64,000 bases of DNA from Hyphomicrobiales bacterium (GTDB taxonomy: Bacteria > Pseudomonadota > Alphaproteobacteria > Rhizobiales > Beijerinckiaceae), in the NCBI GenBank assembly GCA_027483505.1, contig JAIXUP010000037.1:39661-103660 (forward strand), in the 5' to 3' direction. Positions 1-9,477 of this stretch are shown here, one piece after another (within the stretch, counting starts at the first letter, position 1; every line of letters starts with the position of its first letter). Below the pieces are notes generated by a model. It was not told the origin of the DNA. It saw nothing but the letters and a program-made list of their open reading frames with translations, and made no database searches. The translations under genes were made by a program, and so were the position numbers.

Positions 1-1
1 C

Positions 2-1066
2 GGCGCCAATCTGGCGATCATCTCGGCCGGCAATGTGCAGGTCGGCGGCGTCAGGCTTGGGGTAGGGGCATCTTCTACCCTGACCGACGAGGACGCGCGT
101 GCGATCAAGCGCGAGATCGAAGGGGTGGAAGCGGCAGCGCCCTTCATCCGCAGCCAGGCGCAGGCGATCTACCAGGGCACCAACTGGTCAACCGCGATCC
201 AGGCCGTCGACAATGATTTCTTCGTGGCGCGGGAATGGGACATGGCGTCGGGGCGGGGATTCGATCCCGAAGAACTGCGGCGCGGCGAGATCGTCGCGAT
301 CCTCGGCCAGACCGTGGCGCGCACCCTGTTCGGCTCCGATGATCCGCTTGACCAGATCGTGCGGGTTCGCAACACGCCCTTCAAGGTGATCGGGGTGGCA
401 GCATCCAAAGGGCAGTCGGCCTTCGGGCAGGACCAGGACGACATCATCTTCGTTCCGCTCGAGACGGGGCGTCGCCGGATCATGGGGCGCAACTATGCCA
501 AGGACCGCTCCGTGGCGTCCGTCTTCGTCAAGTTCGAGCAGGAAGCCACCATGGTCCACGGCATCGAGGAGATCCGCGCGCTGCTGCGTCAGCGCCATCG
601 CCTGGCCGAGGATGCAGAGGATGATTTCACCGTCCGCAACCTGACCGAAATCGCCAACACGGCGACCGCCAGCGCCCGCACGCTGTCCTTCCTGCTGGCC
701 GCCGTGGCGGCCGTGTCGCTGCTGGTCGGCGGGATCGGGATCATGAACATCATGCTCGTGTCGGTGACCGAGCGGACGCGCGAAATCGGGCTGAGGCTGG
801 CCGTGGGCGCGCGGCCGCGTGATGTCCTGTCACAATTCCTGATCGAGGCGACGACCCTGGCCTCGATCGGCGGCGCGCTTGGGGTTGCGCTTGGGCTCGG
901 CATCGCGGTGGCGATCGCGCGCACGGCCGGCTGGCCTGTCCTGGTGTCGCCGGAGTCCGTGCTGATCGCGGTCGGCGTATCGGGGCTGGTCGGCGTGTTC
1001 TTCGGCTTCTATCCCGCCCGGCGGGCGGCGAAACTCGATCCGATCGAGGCTCTCAGGCGCGAATGA
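2..1066 (+). CDS. MacB/FtsX-type ABC transporter permease, 5'-truncated by the window edge
   Basis: The frame is open from the first base, so only the C-terminal ~354 residues are present. It looks like the permease of a MacB-type tripartite efflux or lipoprotein-release ABC system in the inner membrane. The first part is the periplasmic core domain (GANLAIIS, then the VARTLFG and FKVIGV segments). The FtsX-like transmembrane domain follows, with three hydrophobic helices and the family signature VSVTERTREIGLRLAVGAR between helix 1 and helix 2, ending FYPARRAAKLDPIEALRRE. The ATPase and the membrane-fusion partner would lie upstream, outside the window, so the substrate cannot be inferred. 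Confidence 0.9.
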   Translation, partial: GANLAIISAGNVQVGGVRLGVGASSTLTDEDARAIKREIEGVEAAAPFIRSQAQAIYQGTNWSTAIQAVDNDFFVAREWDMASGRGFDPEELRRGEIVAILGQTVARTLFGSDDPLDQIVRVRNTPFKVIGVAASKGQSAFGQDQDDIIFVPLETGRRRIMGRNYAKDRSVASVFVKFEQEATMVHGIEEIRALLRQRHRLAEDAEDDFTVRNLTEIANTATASARTLSFLLAAVAAVSLLVGGIGIMNIMLVSVTERTREIGLRLAVGARPRDVLSQFLIEATTLASIGGALGVALGLGIAVAIARTAGWPVLVSPESVLIAVGVSGLVGVFFGFYPARRAAKLDPIEALRRE

Positions 1067-1205
1067 CGCCAGGCAGCAAGCGCTTCGGATTCCGGCATTC
1101 GCGCATTGCGCAACGGGTTCGTTAGCTCTCTTTTGATCTGGCGCATTTACATTGTCATCTGCCGCTGCTTTTTGACCGTACACCATTCATCAGGTGGGGC
1201 CTGAC

Positions 1206-1976
1206 ATGCAGCCTTCTGCACCCATGCCGTCGCAATTGACCGCCGATGACGCGTTCGTCATCTGCAACCAATTGTCGAAGGCGGATTCGGTGTCCGCCCT
1301 TCGCGATGTGCTGTTCGCCGGCCTCAAACCACGCGGCTTTCTTGGCTTCACCTTCGCGGCGATCCGGCGGGTCAAGTCACTTTATCTCCATGCGGCGTTG
1401 TGCGCGACATGGCCCAGTCAGACCCAGGCGACTTTCCAGCAGCATGAACTGTTCAATGTCGATCCGGTGATCGTGCGGTCCCGCACGGCCGCTGCGCCAT
1501 TCGTGTGGGACTTGTCCATCTACGAGACCGGCTTGGCCACCCATGCGCGGCTTCTGGCCTTTCGCCAGTCGCTTGGTGTCGCTGGCGGCATCTGCATTCC
1601 GGTGCCGGAGGCCTATCAGGGCCGGACGGTCCTTTACCTGACCGGCAACGGGTTCGACAGTTCGGAGCAAACGGTTCTGGCGCTGCAGATCGTCGCGTCC
1701 TACTTCGCCGCGCGGATCTACTCCGTCGGCAATCCGGACCAGACCGGGCGGCTGACCTCGCGCAACGACGATGTTGGCGAGATGTCCCCGCGCGAGCGGG
1801 AGGTGTTCGGCTGGATCGCGTCGGGCAAGTCGAGCCGCGAGATTGCCACGATCATGTCGCTCAGCGAGCATACGGTGAATGACTACATCGCCTCCGTGGT
1901 CGAAAAACTCAACGCCTCGAACCGCACCGAGGCGGTCCTGAGGGCGCTGCTGACTCATCAGATCGATCTTTCCTGA
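1206..1976 (+). CDS. LuxR-family transcriptional regulator with autoinducer-binding-like N domain
   Basis: The predicted 256-residue protein has an N-terminal region resembling the autoinducer-binding domain and a C-terminal GerE/LuxR helix-turn-helix (EMSPREREVFGWIASGKSS followed by LSEHTVNDYIASVVEKLNA). A GTG at 1194 would add four residues, but the purine-rich AGGTGGGG at 1192-1199 is correctly spaced from the ATG at 1206, so that start is preferred. No luxI-type synthase is visible in the window, so it would be a LuxR solo. The ligand is unknown. Downstream lies a 394-bp AT-rich region with a dyad and then a 60-codon ORF on the same strand. Confidence 0.85.
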   Translation: MQPSAPMPSQLTADDAFVICNQLSKADSVSALRDVLFAGLKPRGFLGFTFAAIRRVKSLYLHAALCATWPSQTQATFQQHELFNVDPVIVRSRTAAAPFVWDLSIYETGLATHARLLAFRQSLGVAGGICIPVPEAYQGRTVLYLTGNGFDSSEQTVLALQIVASYFAARIYSVGNPDQTGRLTSRNDDVGEMSPREREVFGWIASGKSSREIATIMSLSEHTVNDYIASVVEKLNASNRTEAVLRALLTHQIDLS

Positions 1977-2370
1977 ATGCAATTTTTTGGTGTATTTTGA
2001 AGGGACCACTCGGTCGCGCACGTCTGGTCTTTATTTACAAGAATTTAACGTATATTAATTCTCCATGTGGGCAAGTCGATACGGATTTTTACGTAACCTC
2101 GATAAGAATTGTTTTGAATGATGAGTTTACATGGTTGCCGTAGGGTAACTTTTTGGCAGATCCGGTTGGATGCCGATTTTGTGATTGCGTACCGTTAACC
2201 CTTAAAAATCAGGGAGTGCCATCTGCAACTCGCGTGATAGTTGTAATGCGTGAGCAGGCAAAGCGCCTGATTCGCTGTTGGCCGGTTCGATTGTGTGTTT
2301 TTGAAGTCCGCGTTCTGTGCGTCCATCTCCCCGACCGGGGAGTCAACGAGAAGTGGAGAGGAATTACCCT
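1977..2370 (+). promoter_or_regulatory. AT-rich intergenic region between luxR-type gene and a 60-codon ORF
   Basis: About 390 bp with clearly lower GC than its surroundings. No convincing protein-coding frame is seen: the only listed frames are short, overlap each other and lack ribosome-binding sites. It probably holds the luxR terminator region and the promoter and leader of the small downstream gene, including the dyad at 2226-2243. Confidence 0.4.
2226..2243. promoter_or_regulatory. 18-bp dyad CAACT-N8-AGTTG, candidate LuxR-type operator
   Basis: Perfect 5-bp arms (CAACT and AGTTG) are separated by 8 bp, and the outermost next-but-one bases also pair. The overall size is similar to lux-box-like dyads. 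It lies 127 bp before the 60-codon ORF and downstream of a LuxR-type regulator. The sequence does not match the classical lux box, so the assignment rests on symmetry and position only. Confidence 0.25.
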
Positions 2371-2553
2371 ATGACACTCGCCGGCACCGACTCGACCGCC
2401 AACCGCATCGCCCAACTCAGCTACCTCGCCGAAGACAAGGAACTCCTCGAGCTTATCTGGAAGATTTCAGCCCTGTCGGACGAGGGTCGGATGATCGTCC
2501 GGTTGATGGTGGCCCATCTTCTCCAGGCAGAAAAAGGCCGAAAGGCCGCCTGA
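2371..2553 (+). CDS. small helical protein of unknown function (60 aa)
   Basis: The ATG at 2371 is preceded by a strong GGAGAGGAA ribosome-binding site. The product is short, without signal peptide or membrane segment. It is predicted mainly alpha-helical, with a heptad-like hydrophobic pattern through LAEDKELLELIWKISALS and VRLMVAHLLQAEKG. I do not recognise a family. Its codon use is typical of the genome and it follows the LuxR-type gene after a long leader, so it may be a target of that regulator. Confidence 0.6.
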   Translation: MTLAGTDSTANRIAQLSYLAEDKELLELIWKISALSDEGRMIVRLMVAHLLQAEKGRKAA

Positions 2554-2569
2554 TCCCTGTTGGCCCCGG

Positions 2570-2992
2570 TCAAAAGGTACGCCGGAAAACAATGCTGGCG
2601 TCCACGGCTTGACCCATGGCCGCCCAGCCTTGCGCGCCATAGAACCGCTCGGCGCCCGTGCCCGCCCCCGTGCTCAAATGGCTCTGCCGGTGCCCGGCAT
2701 CCTTCAGCCGCTGCAAGGCCGCTTCCAGAAGCGCGCTGCCGTGGCCCTTGCGCTGCGCCGCGTCGATGACAAACAGCGCCCAGATGTAGCCGGTCTGGTG
2801 ATTGGCGCAGGTGAAGCCCTGCACAGTTCCCGCATCATCTTCGCTGACGAGGAAGATGGCGTGGTCCATATACCACTGCACCTCCTCGTCGGTCACCTTC
2901 GAAGGGTCTGTCAGACGGTTTTCCGCCGTGCCGTGCCGCACCTCGTGGATGCGGGGCAAGTCAGCGCGGGTGGCGGGGCGGATGGCGGGCAT
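2570..2992 (-). CDS. GNAT-family N-acetyltransferase
   Basis: A 140-residue single-domain GNAT protein. The acetyl-CoA-binding loop is visible as DAAQRKGHGSALLEAAL, a variant of the Q/RxxGxG/A motif, preceded by the beta-4 strand YIWALFVI and followed by the beta-5 region AGTGAERFYGAQGW. The start is 3 nt beyond the stop of the upstream secreted-protein gene, so it is probably co-transcribed at the end of the metF-metH operon. The acyl acceptor is unknown. Confidence 0.85.
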   Translation of the reverse strand: MPAIRPATRADLPRIHEVRHGTAENRLTDPSKVTDEEVQWYMDHAIFLVSEDDAGTVQGFTCANHQTGYIWALFVIDAAQRKGHGSALLEAALQRLKDAGHRQSHLSTGAGTGAERFYGAQGWAAMGQAVDASIVFRRTF

Positions 2993-2995
2993 TCG

Positions 2996-3337
2996 TCATT
3001 TCCGGCAGGCGAAGGGCGGAAAAGTGCTTGCCGCGCCGGCGTTCATCGCGGCGATGACCATGGTGTTCGCAACATCGAGTTCCTGCGCGGAGCGCGGGCA
3101 GACATCAGCTTGCTTCGTGCAGCCTGAGGCGATGAAGGCATCGTGGCTTTCGACGAACTGCGGGCCAAGACCGGCCGTGCCGCGCCGGCTCACCAGACCC
3201 AGCCAGGCCGCCCTGTAGCGTTCGCACTTTTCGAGCGTCCACTGCCGGCGCTGCGCGCCGTCCATGTCATTGGACAGCGCGGGCCAAGCGACCAGCAACA
3301 CCGCCAGCAGCCCTGACGGTCCCGCAAGCCGCCGCAC
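2996..3337 (-). CDS. small exported hypothetical protein with four cysteines
   Basis: A longer frame opens at 3379 inside metH, but a GTG at 3337, four bases after the metH stop, gives a classical signal peptide (RRLAGPSGLLAVLLVAWPALS, cleaved before NDMDG), so this 113-residue form is preferred. The mature domain of about 90 residues has four cysteines (EKCERY, SGCTKQ, DVCPRS and FACRK), consistent with two disulfides in the periplasm. I do not recognise the family. It is tightly coupled between metH and a GNAT gene. Confidence 0.65.
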   Translation of the reverse strand: MRRLAGPSGLLAVLLVAWPALSNDMDGAQRRQWTLEKCERYRAAWLGLVSRRGTAGLGPQFVESHDAFIASGCTKQADVCPRSAQELDVANTMVIAAMNAGAASTFPPFACRK

Positions 3338-3341
3338 GAGG

Positions 3342-6300
3342 CTATTCCGCCGCCTCAACCCGGTAAGCCATGGGATCATAATTCAGGATCGGCGAGAGCC
3401 AGCGTTCGATCTCGAAGATGCTCATGTTCTTGCGGGCCGCATAATCCTCGATCTGGTCACGTTCGACTTTCGCCACGCCGAAATAGTAGGCGTCGGGGTG
3501 GGACAGGTAGAGGCCTGACACGGATGATCCCGGCCACATGGCGAAGCTCTCGGTCAGTTTCACGCCGGCGCTCTTCTCGGCGTTGAGCAAGGTGAACAGC
3601 GTTGCCTTTTCGGTGTGGTCGGGCTGGGCAGGATAGCCCGGGGCAGGGCGGATGCCCTGATACTGCTCGAGGATCAGGTCGTCATTGCTGACGGCCTCGT
3701 CGGCGGCATAGCCCCAGAATTCCTTGCGTACGCGCTGGTGCATGCGCTCGGCGAAGGCCTCGGCGATGCGGTCGGCCAAGGCTTTCACCATGATCGATCG
3801 GTAGTCGTCATTGTCACGGGCGAACCTGTCGGCGATGCGCTCTTCCTCGGGACCTGCGGTGACGACGAAGCCGCCGACATAGTCCGGCTTGCCGCTGTCC
3901 AGCGGCGCGACGAAATCGCTCAGGCAGACATTGGGGCGGCCATCGCGCTTGGACAATTGCTGGCGCAGGCCGAAGAAGGTGGCCAGTTCCTCGGCGCGGC
4001 TGTCGCCCTTGAACAGGCGGATGTCGTCGCCGACCGCGTTGGCCGGCCAGAAGCCGATGACGGCCTTGGGGTTGAACCAGCGCTCATCAACGATGCGCTT
4101 CAGCATCGCCTGGGCGTCATCCCAAAGCGCACGGGCGGCAGCGCCCTGCTTCTCATCGGTGAGGATGGCCGGGTAGCGGCCCTTCAGTTCCCACGTCTGG
4201 AAGAACGGCGTCCAGTCGATCAGAGGGACCAGATCGGCGAGGTCATAGGTGCGGAAGGTGCGGGTGCCGGTGAAGCTGGGCTTGGGCGGGGTGTAGCCCG
4301 CCCAGTCGATTTTCGCGGCATTGGCGCGCGCCTTTGCCAGCGGCAGGCGCTGCTTGTCGGCTTCCGAGCGGCGGTGCGCGTCTGACACCTTGGCGTATTC
4401 GGCCCTGACAGTGTCGATGTAGCCACCCTTGTTGTCATTGGACAGCAGGGTCGAGACCACGCCGACGGCCCGGCTGGCATCGGTAACGTAGACGGCCTGC
4501 CCACGGTCATATGCCGGGTGGATCTTCACCGCCGTGTGGACGCGTGACGTGGTGGCGCCGCCGATCAGCAGCGGAATGTCGAAGCCTTCGCGCTCCATTT
4601 CGGCAGCGACGTGAACCATTTCGTCGAGAGAAGGCGTGATCAGGCCTGACAGGCCGATGATGTCGACCTTCTCCTTGCGGGCGACTTCGAGGATTTTCGC
4701 GGCCGGTACCATCACGCCCAGGTCGATGACCTCGTAGTTGTTGCACTGGAGCACGACGCCGACGATGTTCTTGCCGATGTCATGCACATCGCCCTTCACC
4801 GTCGCCATCAGGATCTTGCCGGCGGCGGAGGACTGGCTGAGGCCGGAACGGGCCTTCTCCTCCTCCATGAATGGCATCAGATAGGCCACGGCCTGCTTCA
4901 TCACGCGGGCGGACTTGACCACCTGCGGCAGGAACATCTTGCCGGCGCCGAAGAGGTCGCCGACCACGTTCATGCCGGCCATCAGCGGCCCTTCGATGAC
5001 ATGCAGGGGCCGCTCTGCTTTCGCGCGCGCTTCCTCGGTGTCGATGTTGATGAATTCCGTGATGCCGTTGACCAGCGCGTGCTCCAGTCGCTTCTCCACG
5101 GGAGCGTCGCGCCAGGCCATGTCCTTGAGGTTGACCGAAACGGAGCCATCGCCCTTGAAACGGGCGGCGGCATCGAGCAGCCGTTCGGTGGCGTCGGCGC
5201 GGCGGTTGAGCACCACGTCTTCGCACAGTTCGCGCAGTTCAGGATCAAGGTTCTCGTAAACGCCGAGCTGGCCGGCATTCACGATGCCCATGTCCATGCC
5301 GACATTGATGCAGTGGTACAGGAAGACCGAGTGCATCGCCTCGCGCACCGGCTCATTGCCGCGGAACGAGAAGGACAGGTTCGACACGCCGCCCGAGATA
5401 TGGGCATGGGGCAGCGTCTCGCGGATCGTCTTCGTCGCGTTGATGAAGGCGTTGCCGTAGTCGTTGTGTTCCTCGATGCCGGTGGCGACCGCGAAGATGT
5501 TCGGATCGAAAATGATGTCTTCGGGCGGAAAGCCGACCTCATTGACGAGGATGTCGTAGGCGCGGGTGCAGATCTCGACCTTGCGCTCGTACGTGTCGGC
5601 CTGACCCTGCTCGTCGAAGGCCATGACCACCACAGCCGCGCCATAAAGGCGGCAGATGCGGGCCTGTTCGATGAAGGCCGGAATGCCTTCCTTCATCGAG
5701 ATCGAATTGACGACCGGCTTGCCCTGGATGGTCTTGAGGCCCGCCTCGATCACCGGGAACTTGGATGAGTCGACCATGATCGGCACGCGCGAAATGTCCG
5801 GCTCCGAGGCGATCAGGTTGAGGTATTCGACCATGGCCTTCTCGGAGTCGAGCAGGCCTTCGTCCATGTTGACGTCGATCACCTGCGCGCCGTTGGCGAC
5901 CTGATCACGCGCAACGTCCAAAGCGGCGGCATAGTCGCCTTCCTTGATCAGCTTGCGGAACTTGGCCGAGCCGGTGACGTTGGTGCGTTCGCCGATGTTC
6001 ACGAAGCGGATGTTGTCATCGAGGTTGAACGGCTCCAGCCCGGCGAGGCGGAGCATGGTCTTGGGCGTCGCGGGCTTGCGCGGGGCCTTGCCCTTCATCG
6101 CTTCGGAAATGGCACGGATATGGGCTGGTGTCGTGCCACAGCAGCCGCCGACCATGTTGACGAGCCCGGCATCCGCAAACTCGGCCAGCATGTGTGCGGT
6201 GGCTTCGGGCCGTTCGTCATAAAGGCCGAACTCGTTGGGCAGGCCGGCATTGGGATAGGCGCAGACCAGTGTATCAGCCACACGGCTGAGGTCGGCGATA

Positions 6301-7097
6301 TGGGCTCGCATTTCCCTGGCACCGAGCGCGCAGTTCAGGCCGATGGTCAGCGGGTTGGCGTGTTTCACCGAATACCAGAAGGCTTCCGTAGTCTGGCCAG
6401 ACAGGGTGCGGCCGGACAGATCGGTGATGGTGCCTGAGATCATCACCGGCAAGCGGATACCGCGCTCGTGGAAGACGTTCTCGACCGCCACGATTGCCGC
6501 CTTGGCATTGAGCGTGTCGAAGATCGTCTCGATCAGGATGATCTGCGAGCCGCCGTCGATCAGCCCGCGCACCTGCTCGGCATAGCTGTCACGCACCTGG
6601 TCGAAGGTCACGGCGCGGAAGCCGGGGTTGTTCACATCCGGCGAGATCGAGAGCGTGCGGTTGGTCGGGCCGACGGCGCCGGCGACATAACGGATGCGGC
6701 CATCGTGCTTCTCGGCCAGGACCGCAGCTTCGCGGGCGAGGCGGGCGGACTCAACGTTGAGCTCGTAGGCCAAGGCCTCCATGCCATAATCGGCCTGGGC
6801 GATCTGCGTCGAGGAGAAGGTGTTGGTCTCGACAATGTCAGAGCCGGCAAGGAAGTAATCCAGATGGATCTGGCGGATCGCGTCCGGCATGGTCAGGGCC
6901 AGAAGGTCATTGTTGCCCTTGAGATCATGGTTCCAGCCCTTGAAGCGCTCGCCGCGGAAATCGCTTTCCGAGAGCTTCAGGTTCTGGATTTCCGTGCCCA
7001 TCGCGCCGTCGATGACAAGAATCCGCTCGGACGCGGCCTGACGCAGGGCCCTGGTAGTGGCCGGGCCATCGACGGGCAGGAAGGAGGAGGTGGGCAT
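3342..7097 (-). CDS. metH: cobalamin-dependent methionine synthase
   Basis: Transfers the methyl group of 5-methyltetrahydrofolate to homocysteine through methylcobalamin, in the cytosol. The 1251 residues contain all four modules: a homocysteine domain with zinc ligands Cys256 (GLNCALG) and Cys319/Cys320 (GGCCGTT); a pterin-binding domain starting near [16 protein letters not shown]; a B12 cap and Rossmann domain with the axial His in GDVHDIGKN near residue 770; and a C-terminal AdoMet-dependent reactivation domain with RPAPGYP. Length and composition match full-length MetH. It follows metF on the same strand after a ~200-bp spacer that holds a palindromic repeat. Confidence 0.98.
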   Translation of the reverse strand: MPTSSFLPVDGPATTRALRQAASERILVIDGAMGTEIQNLKLSESDFRGERFKGWNHDLKGNNDLLALTMPDAIRQIHLDYFLAGSDIVETNTFSSTQIAQADYGMEALAYELNVESARLAREAAVLAEKHDGRIRYVAGAVGPTNRTLSISPDVNNPGFRAVTFDQVRDSYAEQVRGLIDGGSQIILIETIFDTLNAKAAIVAVENVFHERGIRLPVMISGTITDLSGRTLSGQTTEAFWYSVKHANPLTIGLNCALGAREMRAHIADLSRVADTLVCAYPNAGLPNEFGLYDERPEATAHMLAEFADAGLVNMVGGCCGTTPAHIRAISEAMKGKAPRKPATPKTMLRLAGLEPFNLDDNIRFVNIGERTNVTGSAKFRKLIKEGDYAAALDVARDQVANGAQVIDVNMDEGLLDSEKAMVEYLNLIASEPDISRVPIMVDSSKFPVIEAGLKTIQGKPVVNSISMKEGIPAFIEQARICRLYGAAVVVMAFDEQGQADTYERKVEICTRAYDILVNEVGFPPEDIIFDPNIFAVATGIEEHNDYGNAFINATKTIRETLPHAHISGGVSNLSFSFRGNEPVREAMHSVFLYHCINVGMDMGIVNAGQLGVYENLDPELRELCEDVVLNRRADATERLLDAAARFKGDGSVSVNLKDMAWRDAPVEKRLEHALVNGITEFINIDTEEARAKAERPLHVIEGPLMAGMNVVGDLFGAGKMFLPQVVKSARVMKQAVAYLMPFMEEEKARSGLSQSSAAGKILMATVKGDVHDIGKNIVGVVLQCNNYEVIDLGVMVPAAKILEVARKEKVDIIGLSGLITPSLDEMVHVAAEMEREGFDIPLLIGGATTSRVHTAVKIHPAYDRGQAVYVTDASRAVGVVSTLLSNDNKGGYIDTVRAEYAKVSDAHRRSEADKQRLPLAKARANAAKIDWAGYTPPKPSFTGTRTFRTYDLADLVPLIDWTPFFQTWELKGRYPAILTDEKQGAAARALWDDAQAMLKRIVDERWFNPKAVIGFWPANAVGDDIRLFKGDSRAEELATFFGLRQQLSKRDGRPNVCLSDFVAPLDSGKPDYVGGFVVTAGPEEERIADRFARDNDDYRSIMVKALADRIAEAFAERMHQRVRKEFWGYAADEAVSNDDLILEQYQGIRPAPGYPAQPDHTEKATLFTLLNAEKSAGVKLTESFAMWPGSSVSGLYLSHPDAYYFGVAKVERDQIEDYAARKNMSIFEIERWLSPILNYDPMAYRVEAAE

Positions 7098-7139
7098 TGG
7101 TTCTTTCCTTGGTAGGCGCGCCGTCCAGGTCGAAGAGCG

Positions 7140-7286
7140 GTGCGACCCCTCTCCCGAAAGGGAAGAGGGGACTACTGCATTGCACCAAGTTCGGTGTTTC
7201 TGAGCCAGGCTCGATTATCGCTGATACATGCACCTGCCAAATCCTCGCTCTCGCCTTGCGGGAGAGGGTGAGGAGTCGCGCTGCAC
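7140..7286. repeat. REP/BIME-like palindromic element between metF and metH
   Basis: Two hairpins lie in this spacer: 7146-7170 (CCCCTCTCCC, loop GAAA, complementary arm with one bulge) and 7243-7273 (CCTC...CTCTC, loop containing TTGC, GGGAGAG...GAGG). The outer ends are inverted relative to each other: GTGCGACCCCTC at the left and GAGGAGTCGCGCTGCAC at the right. The same ends and hairpin cores occur inside the DUF559 gene at 50387-50549, so they belong to one repeat family. The element separates two genes that otherwise look like one operon and could stabilise or attenuate the transcript. Confidence 0.75.
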
Positions 7287-7299
7287 ACCGTCATCGGCA

Positions 7300-8211
7300 T
7301 CACTCCGCCGCCACCGCAACCGCCGCCGGGGCAGGCTTGATGCCGACCAGATGGCAGATGGCGTAGACGAGATCGGCCTTGTTCATCGTATAAAAATGCA
7401 GATCCGTGCAGCCGCGGTCGATCAGGTCGAGCACCTGCTCGGCGCAGACGGCGGCGGCGACGAGGCGGCGGGTGGCGACATCGTCTTCCAGCCCCTCGAA
7501 GCGGTCAGCCAGCCATTCCGGCACGGACGCCCCGGTCTTGCGGGCGAAGTTGGCGGTCTGCTTGAAGTTCTGCACCGGCACGATGCCGGGCAGGATCGGG
7601 ATGGTGATGCCGCGCGCCCTGACCTTGTCGAGGAAGCGGAAATACAGGTCGTTGTCGAAGAAGAACTGGGTGATGGCGCGGGTGGCGCCGGCATCGACCT
7701 TCATCTTCAGTGCATCGATGTCGGCATCGAGCGACGCGGCTTCGGGGTGCTTTTCGGGATAGGCCGACACGGTGATCTCGAAATCGCCGATCTGCCGGAT
7801 GCCCGCCACCAGGTCAGACGTCTGGTGATAGCCATCGGGATGCGGCACATAGGCCGTACCAAGGCCGCCAGCCGGATCACCGCGCAGGGCCACGATGTGG
7901 CGCACGCCTGCATCCCAGTATGACTGAATGACCTCGTTGACCTCCGCCTTGGAGGCGGAGACGCAGGTGAGGTGCGCCGCGGGCCTGAGGCCCGTTTCCT
8001 CGACCATGCGCTTGACGGTGGCATGGGTGCGCTCGCGGGTCGAGCCTCCTGCGCCATAGGTCACGGAGACGAAATTCGGCTTGAGGGTTTCGAGGCGATG
8101 GACAGCCTCCCACAGGGCAGCTTCCATTTCCGCTGTCTTGGGCGGGAAGAATTCGAACGAGATGGCAGGGCGGCGCGCTGAATGGCGGCTCGGGCGGTAG
8201 GAAAGGGCCAT
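7300..8211 (-). CDS. metF: 5,10-methylenetetrahydrofolate reductase
   Basis: A flavoprotein that reduces methylene-THF to methyl-THF, the methyl donor used by the neighbouring MetH. The protein starts MALSYRPS at 8211, one base after the stop of the upstream regulator gene, giving 303 residues. A longer frame to 8265 would overlap that gene and lacks support. Family motifs are ISFEFFPPKT near the N-terminus, FVSVTYGAGGSTRERT, HLTCV, ALRGDPAGG and ITQFFFDND. The tight coupling places it in a regulator-metF-metH operon. Confidence 0.97.
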   Translation of the reverse strand: MALSYRPSRHSARRPAISFEFFPPKTAEMEAALWEAVHRLETLKPNFVSVTYGAGGSTRERTHATVKRMVEETGLRPAAHLTCVSASKAEVNEVIQSYWDAGVRHIVALRGDPAGGLGTAYVPHPDGYHQTSDLVAGIRQIGDFEITVSAYPEKHPEAASLDADIDALKMKVDAGATRAITQFFFDNDLYFRFLDKVRARGITIPILPGIVPVQNFKQTANFARKTGASVPEWLADRFEGLEDDVATRRLVAAAVCAEQVLDLIDRGCTDLHFYTMNKADLVYAICHLVGIKPAPAAVAVAAE

Positions 8212-8212
8212 G

Positions 8213-9229
8213 TCAGGCAACCTCCAACTGGGTCTGTGGGTTGTTCGCAGCGCGGCCGGCGGCACGCCTGTCGGCCGCCGTCCACAGGGTTACGGTCAAT
8301 TGACGGCCGTCGCCCGAGCCACTGCCGACCGTGCGCGACGGCAGGACGTCCAGCCCAGCCGCGCCCAGCCACTCGGCCATCTGCTCATCGGTGAAGCCAA
8401 GGCGGCGGTGCGCGTGCTCGGTGCGCAGGAACTCAAGGTCATGCGCTGCAAAATCGATCACGATCATGCGGCCGCCCGGCGTCAGCGCTGCCGAGGCCTC
8501 GCGCAGGGCGCGGGCCGGATCATCAAGGAAGTGCAGGACCTGATGGACGAGGACGATGTCAAAGCCGTTGCGGCCGAAGGGCAGGGCATAGATGTCGCCC
8601 TGGCGCAATTCGACCCGCGCGAGACCGGCGCGCTCGAGATTGGCGCGTGCGACCGACAGCATGGCATGGCTTGAATCGACACCGACCGCGCGGCTGGCGC
8701 GTTGTCCGAACAGTTGCAGCATGCGGCCGGTGCCGGTGCCGAGATCGAGCACCGATCCGAGCGGACCATTGCCGATCAGCGCGGCGACGGCGGCTTCCAC
8801 CGCCTCGTCCGGCGCATGCAGCGAGCGCACGCGGTCCCAATCGCGGGCGACACGGGTGAAATAGGCCTCGGCGGCCTGCGAGCGCTGCGCGCGGACGGCC
8901 GCAAGCCGCTGCAGATCGGCGCCAACAATCGCGTCTTCATGGCTGAGCGCCTCGGCCAATGCGCGGGCCAGCGCGCCGCCGGGCGTTCCCTGCGCAATCC
9001 GGAAGAAGGCCCATGCCCCCTCGCGATGGCGTTCGATCAGGCCGGCCTCGGACATCAGCTTGAGGTGGCGCGAGATGCGCGGCTGCGACTGGCCGAGAAT
9101 GTCGGTCATGTCGGACACCGACAGTTCCCCCCTCGCCAGAAGCGCGAGAATCCGCAGCCGCGTTTCCTCGCCCGCAGCTCTCAGGCCGGCAAGCAGGGTG
9201 GACAGGGACTGGTTTCCGGCCGAGACCAT
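8213..9229 (-). CDS. ArsR-family regulator fused to a SAM-dependent methyltransferase domain (SahR-like)
   Basis: The ATG at 9229 with GGAG upstream gives 338 residues. The N-terminal ~90 residues form an ArsR winged helix (ETRLRILALLARGELSVSD, DILGQSQPRISRHLKLMSEAGLI). The C-terminal part is a class I methyltransferase fold with glycine-rich VLDLGTGTGRMLQLF and the following acidic strand AVGVDSS. Fusions of this type next to metF/metH are known regulators of the SAM cycle that sense S-adenosylhomocysteine (SahR). A 20-bp palindrome lies just upstream of its start, consistent with autoregulation of the whole operon. Ligand sensing rather than catalysis is an inference. Confidence 0.85.
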   Translation of the reverse strand: MVSAGNQSLSTLLAGLRAAGEETRLRILALLARGELSVSDMTDILGQSQPRISRHLKLMSEAGLIERHREGAWAFFRIAQGTPGGALARALAEALSHEDAIVGADLQRLAAVRAQRSQAAEAYFTRVARDWDRVRSLHAPDEAVEAAVAALIGNGPLGSVLDLGTGTGRMLQLFGQRASRAVGVDSSHAMLSVARANLERAGLARVELRQGDIYALPFGRNGFDIVLVHQVLHFLDDPARALREASAALTPGGRMIVIDFAAHDLEFLRTEHAHRRLGFTDEQMAEWLGAAGLDVLPSRTVGSGSGDGRQLTVTLWTAADRRAAGRAANNPQTQLEVA

Positions 9230-9246
9230 CGGGGCTCCAATAAAAG

Positions 9247-9266
9247 ATATAAGGATATGTTTATAT
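9247..9266. promoter_or_regulatory. palindromic operator of the metF-metH operon (SahR-type)
   Basis: The 20-bp dyad ATATAAGGATATGTTTATAT has 16 of 20 symmetric positions and is centred at 9256.5, 27 bp before the regulator start codon. The AT-rich ATATAA...TTATAT arms around a central ATAT resemble, as I recall them, the operators assigned to SahR-type ArsR regulators in proteobacteria. Its position next to the regulator gene fits repression of the regulator-metF-metH operon when SAH is low. Confidence 0.6.
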
Positions 9267-9477
9267 GAACCTTGCGCCGCCCGCAAGCCTGTTTGCGGGC
9301 GCCTGCTTCGCCGCAATCGCCAGGCGGGTGGAGCGGAAGCGGCCGGCCCGCAGCGGGTCTGGCGTCAACACTCCCTTAACCGATCAATCTCATGGTGAAG
9401 AACGCGTTACCGCGCCGCTCCTGCGCGCGGCTGCGCATGCACAGGCTTTGTGACCCGCGGCTGGAGCTTTCCGAGAC

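Noticed and set aside
7098..7299. A riboswitch (SAM, SAH or cobalamin) before metH
   Set aside because: The spacer is filled by the palindromic repeat; no conserved riboswitch core such as a B12 box was seen.
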